Shown here piece after piece: positions 15,263 through 23,351 of a stretch of 33,647 bases of DNA (its first letter is position 1; the number at the start of each line of letters is the position of its first letter). The position numbers and the translations under genes were made by a program. The notes under the pieces were generated by a model. That model did not search any database, was not told the DNA's origin, and worked only from the letters and a program-made list of their open reading frames with translations. Source of the DNA: Heliobacteriaceae bacterium (GTDB taxonomy: Bacteria; Bacillota; Desulfitobacteriia; Heliobacteriales; Heliobacteriaceae); contig JAQWAU010000013.1 in NCBI GenBank assembly GCA_028707535.1, forward strand, positions 8,033 through 41,679, read 5' to 3'.

Positions 15263-17014
15263 ATGCCGCGGACGAAAATTGTTTGTACGATCGGACCGGC
15301 CAGTTCTGATCAGGCTGTTTTACAAGCGATGATTAAGGCCGGTATGCGGGTGGCCAGGCTCAATTTTTCCCATGGTACTTACGCGGAACATAGTTCCCGG
15401 ATTGCCGCTGTCCGGGAAGCGGCGCGCGCTTTAGGCCAGCCGGTAGCCATCCTATTGGATACCAAAGGACCGGAAATCCGGGTGGGGCCGGTTGCCGGCG
15501 GCAAAATGGCGTTGACGGCCGGTCAAGAAGTAGTGCTTTACCCGGATAATGGGTTACCGGGTGAGGCCGGACGGTTGCCGATCAGCTATCCAGGACTGGC
15601 AGAAGATGTTGGGCCAGGGGTAAAGCTGTTGATTGACGACGGCAAGGTTAGTTTACAGGTTTCCCGGGTCCAGGATGGGGAAATCTATTGCCTGGCGCAG
15701 AACAGCGGTGAAGTTAGCAGCCGCAAAGGGGTCAGTGCTCCCGGTGTCGCCTTGCGGTTGCCACCGGTGACGGCTAAAGAAATTAAAGACTTGGAATTCG
15801 GCTTAAACGAAAATTTAGATTTTTTCGCCATTTCTTTTGTCCGTAATGCCCAGGATGTGCTGATGGTCAGGAAGATTCTCGAAGATCGTGGGACTGTTGT
15901 GCCGTTAATTGCCAAAATTGAAAACCACGAAGGGGTCCAAAACATAGACCAAATCTTGCGGGTAGCTGATGGGGTGATGGTGGCCCGGGGGGATTTGGGG
16001 GTAGCGATCTCGATTGAGGAAGTGCCCCTGGTGCAAAAGGTGATCATTGAAAAATGCAACCTTGCCGGGAAACCGGTGATTACGGCGACCCAAATGCTGG
16101 ACTCGATGGTGCACAATCCCCGGCCTACCCGTGCGGAGGCTACAGATGTAGCCAATGCTGTTTTGGACGGCACAGATGCCGTGATGTTGTCTGCCGAAAC
16201 GGCTGTCGGTTTATACCCGGTGGAAGCGGTGGAAACGATGGCCCGGATCGCCCAGCGGATGGAGGATGCTTTAAGGCAGGAAGAATTGTGGGCCCCGCGC
16301 CGGCAAGCGGGCCTGGGCAAAGTGACCGATGCGATCAGTCAAGCGACCTGTATGATTGCTGCCGATATAAATGCGGCAGCGATTCTTACCTTGACGAAGA
16401 CCGGATCAACGGCCCGGATGGTTTCCCGGTACCGGCCGGATTGTCCGGTGATCGCGGCGACACCTGACGAAAAGGTAGTGCGGCAGTTGTGTGTCGTCTG
16501 GGGGGTCGAACCCTTAATGGTGGGGGAAACTACAGGTACGGACGCGATGATGACTGAAGCGGTCGAGTGTGCTTTGCAGGCGGGGCGGATTGATTGTGGC
16601 GACTTGGTCGTAATTACGGCCGGTGTGCCGGTAGGGGTGGCCGGAACAACAAATCTGTTAAAAGTTCACGTCGCCGGCAAGGTTCTCACCCAAGGTATGG
16701 GCATTGGCAAAAAAACGGCTGTCGGCAAAGTACACCTCTGCCGTCAAGCCGCCGACGCTGAAAAAGCCCAATCAGGGGATATAATTGTGGCCTATGCCAC
16801 GGAGCGGGCGTTTATTCCCGCCATTGAAAAATGTGCGGGGATTGTAGCGGAACAAGGGGGTCTAACTTCCCATGCCGCGATTGTCGGGTTGCATTACAAT
16901 ATCCCGGTCATCGTCGGGGTGGAAGAGGCGATGCAGCGGTTGACCGATGGCAGTGTGGTAAGTCTGGACTGTGAACGGGGGATCATTTACGCCGGTGTGG
17001 CCAAGGTTCTGTAA
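15263..17014 (+). CDS. pyk: Pyruvate kinase with C-terminal PEP-utilising domain
   Basis: Encodes 583 aa with a strong poly-G Shine-Dalgarno before ATG 15263. It converts PEP and ADP to pyruvate and ATP. Visible are TKIVCTIGPASS, ARLNFSHGTY, LDTKGPEIR, the active-site lysine in IAKIENHEGV, MVARGDLGV, and TQMLDSMVHNPRPTRAEATD in part with the conserved ANAVLDGTDAVMLSAETA. After the regulatory C domain there is an extra domain of about 100 aa with EQGGLTSHAAIVG, the mobile PEP-utiliser fold seen in Bacillus-type enzymes (about 585 aa). Its stop codon lies only 2 nt from that of the convergent exporter gene, with no terminator between. Confidence 0.96.
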   Translation: MPRTKIVCTIGPASSDQAVLQAMIKAGMRVARLNFSHGTYAEHSSRIAAVREAARALGQPVAILLDTKGPEIRVGPVAGGKMALTAGQEVVLYPDNGLPGEAGRLPISYPGLAEDVGPGVKLLIDDGKVSLQVSRVQDGEIYCLAQNSGEVSSRKGVSAPGVALRLPPVTAKEIKDLEFGLNENLDFFAISFVRNAQDVLMVRKILEDRGTVVPLIAKIENHEGVQNIDQILRVADGVMVARGDLGVAISIEEVPLVQKVIIEKCNLAGKPVITATQMLDSMVHNPRPTRAEATDVANAVLDGTDAVMLSAETAVGLYPVEAVETMARIAQRMEDALRQEELWAPRRQAGLGKVTDAISQATCMIAADINAAAILTLTKTGSTARMVSRYRPDCPVIAATPDEKVVRQLCVVWGVEPLMVGETTGTDAMMTEAVECALQAGRIDCGDLVVITAGVPVGVAGTTNLLKVHVAGKVLTQGMGIGKKTAVGKVHLCRQAADAEKAQSGDIIVAYATERAFIPAIEKCAGIVAEQGGLTSHAAIVGLHYNIPVIVGVEEAMQRLTDGSVVSLDCERGIIYAGVAKVL

Positions 17015-17016
17015 AA

Positions 17017-17829
17017 CTACTTAAGCAGCAATTCCAAGCCGATCCCGCCCATGACTAAGGCGAAGATCCGTAACAGCCACCGGCCGTGAATCAGGGGCGC
17101 CAGCCGGGTGCCGATCTGGGCGCCGGTTACCGCCCCAATGGCCAGGAACAGGGCGGGAATCAGCTGCACATTTCCCTGGACAAGGTGGGCCGTAGCACCG
17201 ACGAATGTTGAGATGGTCAGGATAAACATGGAGGTCGCGGTGGCGATGTGGGGCGGAATACCGAGCAGCATGGTCATCGCGGGGATATGGACAATACCAC
17301 CGCCGATCCCGAGAATGCTGGACAGAAACCCGACCCCGAAACTGATTAACAGGCCCAGATTCAGGCTGAAAGAATATTCGTAATCGACCCCCCGGGCGTC
17401 TGTGAACCGGCGGGTTATTTTTTTGCCCAGCCAGGCGGGTGAACGGTCGCGAATCGATCCCTCCGGCCGAAAAAACATAAACAGGGAGATCATGATCAAC
17501 AACAGGCCGAACACGGTGTTAAAGGTAGCGGCATTTAAATAGGGGGTCAAAGAAGCTCCCAGCCAAGCACCGGGAATGGTGCTCAAGGCAAAAGGCACCC
17601 CGGTTCGAAAATCAATTCGTTTTTGTCCGGCGTAATTTAGCGAACTGGCCAGGGAGTTAAAGAAAATGAATGCTAGGGAAGTGGCCGCAGCCCAGGTGTG
17701 GGGATAGGCAAAACCGAGTAAAAGGACGGGAATTACGATGAAACCACCGCCTACCCCGATTAGGGATCCGAGCGCCCCGGCAATTAGGCCGATGGTAATA
17801 AGCAAGACATATTCCATGGAGACCGGCAA
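17017..17829 (-). CDS. TauE/SafE-family membrane transporter
   Basis: Encodes 270 aa from TTG 17829 (266 aa from ATG 17817). The protein is highly hydrophobic, with about seven membrane segments in two repeats. The N-terminal GLIAGALGSLIGVGGGFIVIP and the mid-protein GFLSSILGIGGGIVHIPAM are the paired Gly-rich repeats typical of the TauE/SafE (sulfite/organosulfonate exporter) family. The substrate is unknown; sulfite, sulfoacetate and similar anions are known for relatives. It is divergent from the sigma-factor gene and convergent with pyk. The start is ambiguous: AAGAAGG is adjacent to the TTG and 12 nt from the ATG. An extended -10 box lies just upstream, giving a very short leader. Confidence 0.88.
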   Translation of the reverse strand: MPVSMEYVLLITIGLIAGALGSLIGVGGGFIVIPVLLLGFAYPHTWAAATSLAFIFFNSLASSLNYAGQKRIDFRTGVPFALSTIPGAWLGASLTPYLNAATFNTVFGLLLIMISLFMFFRPEGSIRDRSPAWLGKKITRRFTDARGVDYEYSFSLNLGLLISFGVGFLSSILGIGGGIVHIPAMTMLLGIPPHIATATSMFILTISTFVGATAHLVQGNVQLIPALFLAIGAVTGAQIGTRLAPLIHGRWLLRIFALVMGGIGLELLLK

Positions 17830-17847
17830 CCTTCTTTCTTCATTTCG

Positions 17848-17853
17848 ATTATA
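17848..17853 (-). promoter_or_regulatory. Extended -10 box for the TauE/SafE gene
   Basis: On the minus strand TGATATAAT is a perfect extended -10 (TGn-TATAAT), 18 nt before the TTG start. No clear -35 is visible near 17871-17876, which an extended -10 can tolerate. The region just upstream carries the divergent ECF-type promoter. Confidence 0.55.
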
Positions 17854-17876
17854 TCATAACCTGGTTAGCCGGAATG

Positions 17877-17902
17877 GGAACATTGCGGCTGTTTATTTCG
17901 TC
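17877..17902 (+). promoter_or_regulatory. ECF-sigma-type promoter of the sigma/anti-sigma operon
   Basis: GGAAC (17877-17881) and CGTC (17899-17902) are separated by 17 nt, the arrangement used by many ECF sigma factors, which read their own promoter. It lies 33 nt before the start of an ECF sigma gene. No sigma-A -35/-10 pair is obvious here. Autoregulation is inferred from position and motif. Confidence 0.6.
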
Positions 17903-17934
17903 AATAGGGGTAAGGAGAGGAAGGGGGGGCCTAA

Positions 17935-18534
17935 GTGGTTTTTGATGAAGAGCAGATTATTGCTGCGGCCAAGGCGGGTGACCGGGCCGCCTTTGAGCAG
18001 TTGGTGCTGGTTTATCAGCGTAAAGTCTACACAATTGCTTACCGTTTCATGGGTAACCCTGACGATGCCAAGGATTTGGCCCAGGAGGCCTTGCTCAAGA
18101 CATACTACGCGTTACCCGGCTTCCGGGGCGAGGCTTCGTTTGCCACTTGGTTGCACCGGATTGTTGCCAGTGTATGCCGGGATGAACTCCGCCGGCGGAC
18201 CCGCCGGGCGCCGGCTGACCATCGCGGCTGGGCGGCCGGCCGGGGTGGAATTCAACCGGAAGAGGTTGTGCTTAAAAGGGAACAGGATGACCGTTTGCAG
18301 ACCTTGATCAATACCATGGCTCCGGAATACCGGTTGGTGCTGGTGATGCGGGACATCCAGGGTCTAACTTATGAGGAAATTGCCGCAATTATGGGTGTGG
18401 CCATGGGAACGGTGAAGTCACGCCTCAGCCGGGCCCGGTACCGGCTAAAAGAATTGTTGTTGGCGGACAATTATTTTACGCCGGAGGTTCTGGCGCCGGA
18501 ACCGGTTTGGGAAGAAAGGAGGCAGGAAGGATGA
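17935..18534 (+). CDS. ECF-type RNA polymerase sigma factor
   Basis: Encodes 199 aa from GTG 17935, preceded by a G-rich Shine-Dalgarno. Region 2 is seen in FEQLVLVYQRKVYTIAYRFMGNPDDAKDLAQEA (in pieces) with FRGEASFATWLHRI, and region 4 in LVLVMRDIQGLTYEEIAAIMGVAMGTVKSRLSRAR, a helix-turn-helix. There is no region 1 or 3, the layout of extracytoplasmic-function sigma factors. The gene overlaps the anti-sigma gene by 4 nt (ATGA), so the two are translationally coupled. An ECF-like promoter upstream suggests autoregulation. The signal and regulon are not apparent from sequence. Confidence 0.93.
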   Translation: MVFDEEQIIAAAKAGDRAAFEQLVLVYQRKVYTIAYRFMGNPDDAKDLAQEALLKTYYALPGFRGEASFATWLHRIVASVCRDELRRRTRRAPADHRGWAAGRGGIQPEEVVLKREQDDRLQTLINTMAPEYRLVLVMRDIQGLTYEEIAAIMGVAMGTVKSRLSRARYRLKELLLADNYFTPEVLAPEPVWEERRQEG

Positions 18535-19730
18535 ATTGCCAACAGGTGCGTGAATCTTTGTCCCCTTACCTTGATGGAGAACTTGCCGGCGGGGAAGCCC
18601 GGGGAATCACCCGCCACCTTGAAGGCTGTACCACCTGCCGGATGGAGTGGGCCGGACTACAGGCAACGGTACAAGCGGTTACCGGTTTGGAAGAAGTGGA
18701 TCCCCCACCGGGGTTTTACCAACAATTAATGGCCAGGCTGGACGGCCAGGGATTAGGAGCGGTTGCCGATCGGTCTGCCCCGGGTGGGGGTGGTTCCTTT
18801 TGGGGCCGGTTACGGCATAAAATGGCAAAACTGATGCCGGCCGGCCGGCGACATAAGACCGGTCTAGTTTTGGCGGCAGCACTGTTGCTGGTGGTAGGAT
18901 TTACCGACTGGTGGATAAATGCTGATTTGAAGGGGCTAAGCACCAGTGATCAGACCCTTCAAAATAGTCTGGTGGCCGGTAGTGATCCCAATCCGGCCGA
19001 AAACAATGGAGTGAGGCAATTCCAGCTTCCTGCGGATTCGGGGTACAACCTAAGTCTACTAGACGGGATTACAGCTTCCGGTCAGCACCGGATTATTACC
19101 GGTAATTTAAGCTTGGTGGTACCCGACGTTTCCGGCGCGCTCAGGCAGATTGAAGCCTTAGTTCCGGAATGGGGCGGGTATGTGGAACGGAGCGACCTGA
19201 CATTCAGCAACCAAAAGCAGGCTTCCGCCCGGCTGGTGATCCGGATTCCCCCGGAACATTTTCTCGGGGCGATGCAGCAAACGGAGCTTGTGGGAAGGTT
19301 GAAAGCCAAATCGGTGGCCGGGCAGGATGTAACCGGTGAGTTTGTGGACGGCGAAGCCCGGCTAAAGACCTTGCGGGAAGAAGAAAACCGCTTGTTGGTG
19401 CTGGTAGGGAGAGCCGACCAGTTATCGGATATTATTCTCCTGGAGAAGGAACTCCAGCGGGTGCGTGGGGAGATTGAGACCCTCCAGGCCCGGCTCCAAA
19501 AACTGGGGCAGTTGACCAAGCTTGCCACCCTTAATGTAGATCTGGTGACTGAAGGTGATCTTACGGCGCCGCCGCCCCGCTCGGATTTTTGGGGCTATCT
19601 GGGTTATGCGATACGGATGTCGTTTCAACGCCTGCTTATAGGTTTGGGGGAAAGTTTTGCTTACTGGTGCTTATTACTTTTGGCTGCCGGTGGCGGCTAC
19701 TGGTGGTGGCGGCGGCGGGCGAACAGGTAG
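18531..19730 (+). CDS. Anti-sigma factor: zf-HC2 domain, TM, DUF4349
   Basis: Encodes 399 aa from ATG 18531, with AAAGGAGG (18515-18522) 8 nt upstream. Residues 1-40 form a ZAS/zf-HC2 anti-sigma domain with C3 and H29-x3-C33-x2-C36. A membrane segment spans about 111-129 (GLVLAAALLLVVGFTDWWI). The external part is DUF4349-like: RIITGNLSLVVPDVSGAL, a strand-rich region, then a long coiled-coil pair (EEENRLLVLVG ... LQRVRGEIETLQARLQKL), and a second membrane segment near the C-terminus (about 370-388) with a WWWRRR tail. It probably holds the ECF sigma factor inactive at the membrane and releases it on an envelope signal. The fusion of a zinc anti-sigma domain to DUF4349 puts sensing and inhibition in one chain. 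Confidence 0.88.
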   Translation: MNCQQVRESLSPYLDGELAGGEARGITRHLEGCTTCRMEWAGLQATVQAVTGLEEVDPPPGFYQQLMARLDGQGLGAVADRSAPGGGGSFWGRLRHKMAKLMPAGRRHKTGLVLAAALLLVVGFTDWWINADLKGLSTSDQTLQNSLVAGSDPNPAENNGVRQFQLPADSGYNLSLLDGITASGQHRIITGNLSLVVPDVSGALRQIEALVPEWGGYVERSDLTFSNQKQASARLVIRIPPEHFLGAMQQTELVGRLKAKSVAGQDVTGEFVDGEARLKTLREEENRLLVLVGRADQLSDIILLEKELQRVRGEIETLQARLQKLGQLTKLATLNVDLVTEGDLTAPPPRSDFWGYLGYAIRMSFQRLLIGLGESFAYWCLLLLAAGGGYWWWRRRANR

Positions 19731-19810
19731 TCAGGCCGGTTTTGTTCGTGCCCGGGCAGGTTTTTCCGGATTGGACGGGGAAATACTAGGAAAACTTAAC
19801 CGAAGGGGCA

Positions 19811-22483
19811 ATGAATGTGAACCATCCCGTGGTCGTGATTATCGATGGCAGCAGTTTACTTCACCGGGCTTTTTACGCCATCCCGCCTTTAAGCAATTCC
19901 CAAGGTGTTCCGACAAACGCCGTTTTTGGATTTGTGAATATGCTGGAGCGGTTACGGCGGGATTTTCAGCCGGACTACCTTGTGGTGGCTTTGGATAAAA
20001 GCCGGAAGACTTTTCGCCAGGATGCTTATCAGGCCTATAAAGCAAACCGGGGGGCGACACCGGAAGATTTGCGTCCCCAGTTTGACCTTTTAAAAGAAGT
20101 GCTGGCTTTACAAGCGGTACCGGTTTTTGAGTTGGCCGGGTATGAGGCGGATGATCTGATCGGCACCTTGTGTTGCCGGGCAGAGGCGGCAGGGCTAGTT
20201 TGCCTGGTGGTTACCGGTGACCGGGATGCCTGGCAGTTGATCCGGCCTGGGGTGGAGGTCCTGTTAACCCGGAAAGGGATCACGGAAATTGAGCGGTTCG
20301 ACGAAAAGGCGCTCACGGAAAAAATGGGGCTCACCCCGGCTCAGGTGGTGGATTGGAAAGGGCTGATGGGTGACCCTGCCGATAATATTCCCGGGGTGCC
20401 GGGGGTCGGGGAAAAAACAGCCTTAAAGCTATTAAAGCAGTTTGGGAGTATGGAAGCACTGTATGCCCGGCTGCCGGAGGTTAAAGGCAAGCTGCAGGAA
20501 AGATTGGCCTTACACAAAGAGCAGGCTTTTTTGTCGCGGGAGTTAGCCACGATTGTCTGTGACCTTTCCCTGGATGTGGATTGGGAGGCTTGTAAAGGCG
20601 CCACGCCGGATGTAGCCGGTTTACGCCGTCTCTATGAAACGTTGGAATTCCGTTCCTTGTTACGTCGTCTACCCCCGGAATCCGTACCGGCGGGTAAGGC
20701 TCCAGCGGGGGTCCCGCCCGAAACCGGCTGGGAGCTGGTCGGTCCCGACCAGCTCCCGGAACTGTTGCCTAAGTTGCTGCAGTATGGTCACCATTCAGCA
20801 GGGAAAACGGCGGTTCTGGCGGCTTGGGAAGATGGTCCCCGAACCGGCCGGCTGGTTCAATTGGCCCTGGCTACCGGCTGTCCGGCCCAACCCCGGGTTT
20901 GGGTAATCAATGCGCCGGAAGGTTCCTTTGCCGGGTTACAACCTTTTTGGCTTTCTCCGGACCACCCGAAAATATGTTATGATGCCAAGTCCTTATGGCT
21001 CCTGGCCTGCCAGGAAGGAATCCGGCCGCAAGGGTTGGCGGGGGATGCGCTGTTGGGTGCTTACCTGCTCGATCCCCAGGCAGGGAATTACACCTTGGCC
21101 CGGATTGTCCAAGAACAGCTGGGCTGGGAGTTGGCTCCGGAGACCGGCAGGGCGGTACTGCCGGCGGCGGTAGCCGCCCAAGGGGTGGTAAGTTTGCTTC
21201 ACCTCCAGCAGCCGCTGGCCCAAAAGCTGACCGAGGCGGGATTGACCTCACTTTACCAAACGGTGGAACTGCCCTTAATTCCGGTATTGGCCACAATGGA
21301 AGGGGCCGGCATCAAAGTAGAGCCGGCGTTTTTGAAGCAAATGGCCATCGAATTGGATCAGGAACTTAACCGGTTACAGCTGGCTATTTTCGATTTGGCC
21401 GGTGATTCGTTTAACATTAATTCTCCCCGGCAATTGGGGGGGATCCTTTTTGAAAAGCTGGGGCTGCCGGTGATCAAAAAAACCAAAACCGGGTATTCCA
21501 CCGATGTAGAAGTACTGGATGAATTAGCGGACTGTCACCCCATTATCGGCAAGGTCCTCGAATACCGGCAATTAATGAAACTCAAATCAACTTACGTAGA
21601 AGGGATTTTACCCTTGCTCGATCCCCAGGATGGCCGGATTCATACGACCTTCAATCAAATGGTGACCGCGACCGGCCGGTTATCTTCAACCGAGCCCAAC
21701 CTGCAGAATATTCCCGTCCGGCTCGAACAAGGGCGGCGCATCCGCCGGGCTTTTGTTGTTCCTGGTGACGGGTGGCTGTTGCTGGCGGCCGACTATTCCC
21801 AGATTGAGTTGCGGATTTTGGCTCACCTTTCCGGGGATCCGGGATTAAAAGAGGCTTTTATTAACCAACAGGATATTCACACCCGGACGGCCAGCGAAGT
21901 GTTCGGTGTGGCGATGAGTGCCGTTACCCCGGAGATGCGGCACCGGGCCAAGGCGGTAAACTTTGGGATTGTTTACGGGATCGGTGACTTCCGGTTGAGC
22001 CGGGATCTTGGTGTTTCCCGGGCCGAAGCCCGCCGGTATATTGACGGTTACTTTGCCCGTTATGCCGGGGTAAAACGTTATATCGACCAGACCATCACTC
22101 TTGCCCGGAAAACCGGAGTGGTTACCACCTTGCTCGGCCGGCACCGCCGGATACCCGAATTGTTCGCCAAAAACAAAGTCCGGCAGGCGTTTGGCGAACG
22201 GGCGGCCATGAATACCCCGGTCCAGGGCAGCGCGGCCGATATTATCAAGGCGGCGATGGTGAATATTGCGGCCTTGTTGCGGGACAAAGGTTTTCAGGCG
22301 CGAATGCTTTTGCAGGTTCACGATGAATTAATTTTTGAAATTCCCCGGGCGGAATTACCTCACCTGGCGCCCCGGATCAAAGCGGCGATGGAACAAGCCG
22401 TCCCGCTTGACATCCCTTTGGTGGTAGATTTGAAAACCGGAAGCAATTGGTACGAAATGAATGCTTATAAGGGGTGTCTTTAG
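19811..22483 (+). CDS. polA: DNA polymerase I
   Basis: Encodes 890 aa. Layout: 5'-nuclease domain (1 to about 290) with IIDGSSLLHRAFYA, YEADDLIGTL, TGDRDAWQL and GVGEKTALKLL; a 3'-5' exonuclease-like domain (about 300-470) lacking the DxE catalytic acids, since AVLAAWEDG replaces the usual FDTE motif; and the polymerase domain with motif A LLLAADYSQIELRILAHL (about 656), motif B RAKAVNFGIVYG (about 712) and motif C QVHDELIFE (about 835). Proofreading is therefore probably absent, as in Bacillus PolA. AAGGGG lies only 2 nt before ATG 19811 but 8 nt before GTG 19817, so GTG 19817 (888 aa) is a serious alternative start. The stop is followed at once by the mutM ribosome binding site. Confidence 0.95.
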   Translation: MNVNHPVVVIIDGSSLLHRAFYAIPPLSNSQGVPTNAVFGFVNMLERLRRDFQPDYLVVALDKSRKTFRQDAYQAYKANRGATPEDLRPQFDLLKEVLALQAVPVFELAGYEADDLIGTLCCRAEAAGLVCLVVTGDRDAWQLIRPGVEVLLTRKGITEIERFDEKALTEKMGLTPAQVVDWKGLMGDPADNIPGVPGVGEKTALKLLKQFGSMEALYARLPEVKGKLQERLALHKEQAFLSRELATIVCDLSLDVDWEACKGATPDVAGLRRLYETLEFRSLLRRLPPESVPAGKAPAGVPPETGWELVGPDQLPELLPKLLQYGHHSAGKTAVLAAWEDGPRTGRLVQLALATGCPAQPRVWVINAPEGSFAGLQPFWLSPDHPKICYDAKSLWLLACQEGIRPQGLAGDALLGAYLLDPQAGNYTLARIVQEQLGWELAPETGRAVLPAAVAAQGVVSLLHLQQPLAQKLTEAGLTSLYQTVELPLIPVLATMEGAGIKVEPAFLKQMAIELDQELNRLQLAIFDLAGDSFNINSPRQLGGILFEKLGLPVIKKTKTGYSTDVEVLDELADCHPIIGKVLEYRQLMKLKSTYVEGILPLLDPQDGRIHTTFNQMVTATGRLSSTEPNLQNIPVRLEQGRRIRRAFVVPGDGWLLLAADYSQIELRILAHLSGDPGLKEAFINQQDIHTRTASEVFGVAMSAVTPEMRHRAKAVNFGIVYGIGDFRLSRDLGVSRAEARRYIDGYFARYAGVKRYIDQTITLARKTGVVTTLLGRHRRIPELFAKNKVRQAFGERAAMNTPVQGSAADIIKAAMVNIAALLRDKGFQARMLLQVHDELIFEIPRAELPHLAPRIKAAMEQAVPLDIPLVVDLKTGSNWYEMNAYKGCL

Positions 22484-22497
22484 AGGAGGGATTTGGT

Positions 22498-23349
22498 GTG
22501 CCCGAATTACCCGAAGTAGAAACAGTACGCCGCACCTTAGCCAAGCATATTGTGGGCCGCACCATTTGTGGAGTAGAGATCCACCTGCCGAAAATCGTGG
22601 CAGCACCTTTTGACGGCGATTTTGTTCAGACGGTTGTTGGCCGCCGGATTATTGGTCTGCGGCGCCGGGGCAAATATCTGCTGGCTACCTTGTCTGGTGA
22701 CCGGACCTTGGTGGTTCACCTGCGGATGACCGGTCAATGGGTGGCTTGTACCCTTGAGTCACCGGTGATCCCCCATACCCATGTTGTTTTTTGTTTGGAC
22801 GACGGGAAACAGGTACGTTTTGCCGACCTGCGTCAGTTCGGTCGGTTGGTGGTAATCCCTTCTGACCTGGTACCCACATTTGGCGGGTTGGCTTCCCTGG
22901 GGCCGGAGCCGTTGGCTGCTGATTTTACGGAACAGGATTTTGCCGGGTGTTTGCAGGGGAAAAAAACAAAACTAAAACCATTACTGCTGGACCAAAAGTT
23001 TTTGGCCGGGTTAGGGAATATCTATGCTAATGAAGCTTTGGCCCGGGCCGGGCTTCACCCCGATCGACCGGCCAATGAGCTTACTGCTTCGGAAAAGACG
23101 GCTTTATACCAGGGAATCCGGACTGTGCTGCTTGACGGCATCGCGGCAGGGGGTACTTCCTTGCGTGACTATGTCGATGGTGAAGGCCGGCAAGGGAAGT
23201 TCCAGGCCAAATTACAGGTCCATGGCCGGGAAGGTAAACCCTGCCAAGCATGTGGCACTCCGATTGTCCGGGTGAAACGGGGGGGCCGAAGCACTTATTT
23301 TTGTCCCCGGTGCCAAACAATCCCGGGGGATAACGATATTAAGGGGTAA
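22498..23349 (+). CDS. mutM: Formamidopyrimidine-DNA glycosylase
   Basis: Encodes 283 aa from GTG 22498, with GAGGAGGG (22483-22490) overlapping the polA stop. The start is fixed by chemistry: it gives MPELPEVETVRRTL, placing the Schiff-base proline at position 2 and the catalytic Glu at 3. It removes 8-oxoguanine and related lesions. Other features are LRRRGKYLL with the conserved lysine, MTGQW, KFLAGLGNIYANEALARAGLHP and a C-terminal zinc finger (CQACGTPIVRVKRGGRSTYF in part, then CPRCQ) with four cysteines. polA-mutM order is as in B. subtilis. The ABC-F gene starts 2 nt after its stop. Confidence 0.96.
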   Translation: MPELPEVETVRRTLAKHIVGRTICGVEIHLPKIVAAPFDGDFVQTVVGRRIIGLRRRGKYLLATLSGDRTLVVHLRMTGQWVACTLESPVIPHTHVVFCLDDGKQVRFADLRQFGRLVVIPSDLVPTFGGLASLGPEPLAADFTEQDFAGCLQGKKTKLKPLLLDQKFLAGLGNIYANEALARAGLHPDRPANELTASEKTALYQGIRTVLLDGIAAGGTSLRDYVDGEGRQGKFQAKLQVHGREGKPCQACGTPIVRVKRGGRSTYFCPRCQTIPGDNDIKG

Positions 23350-23351
23350 AC

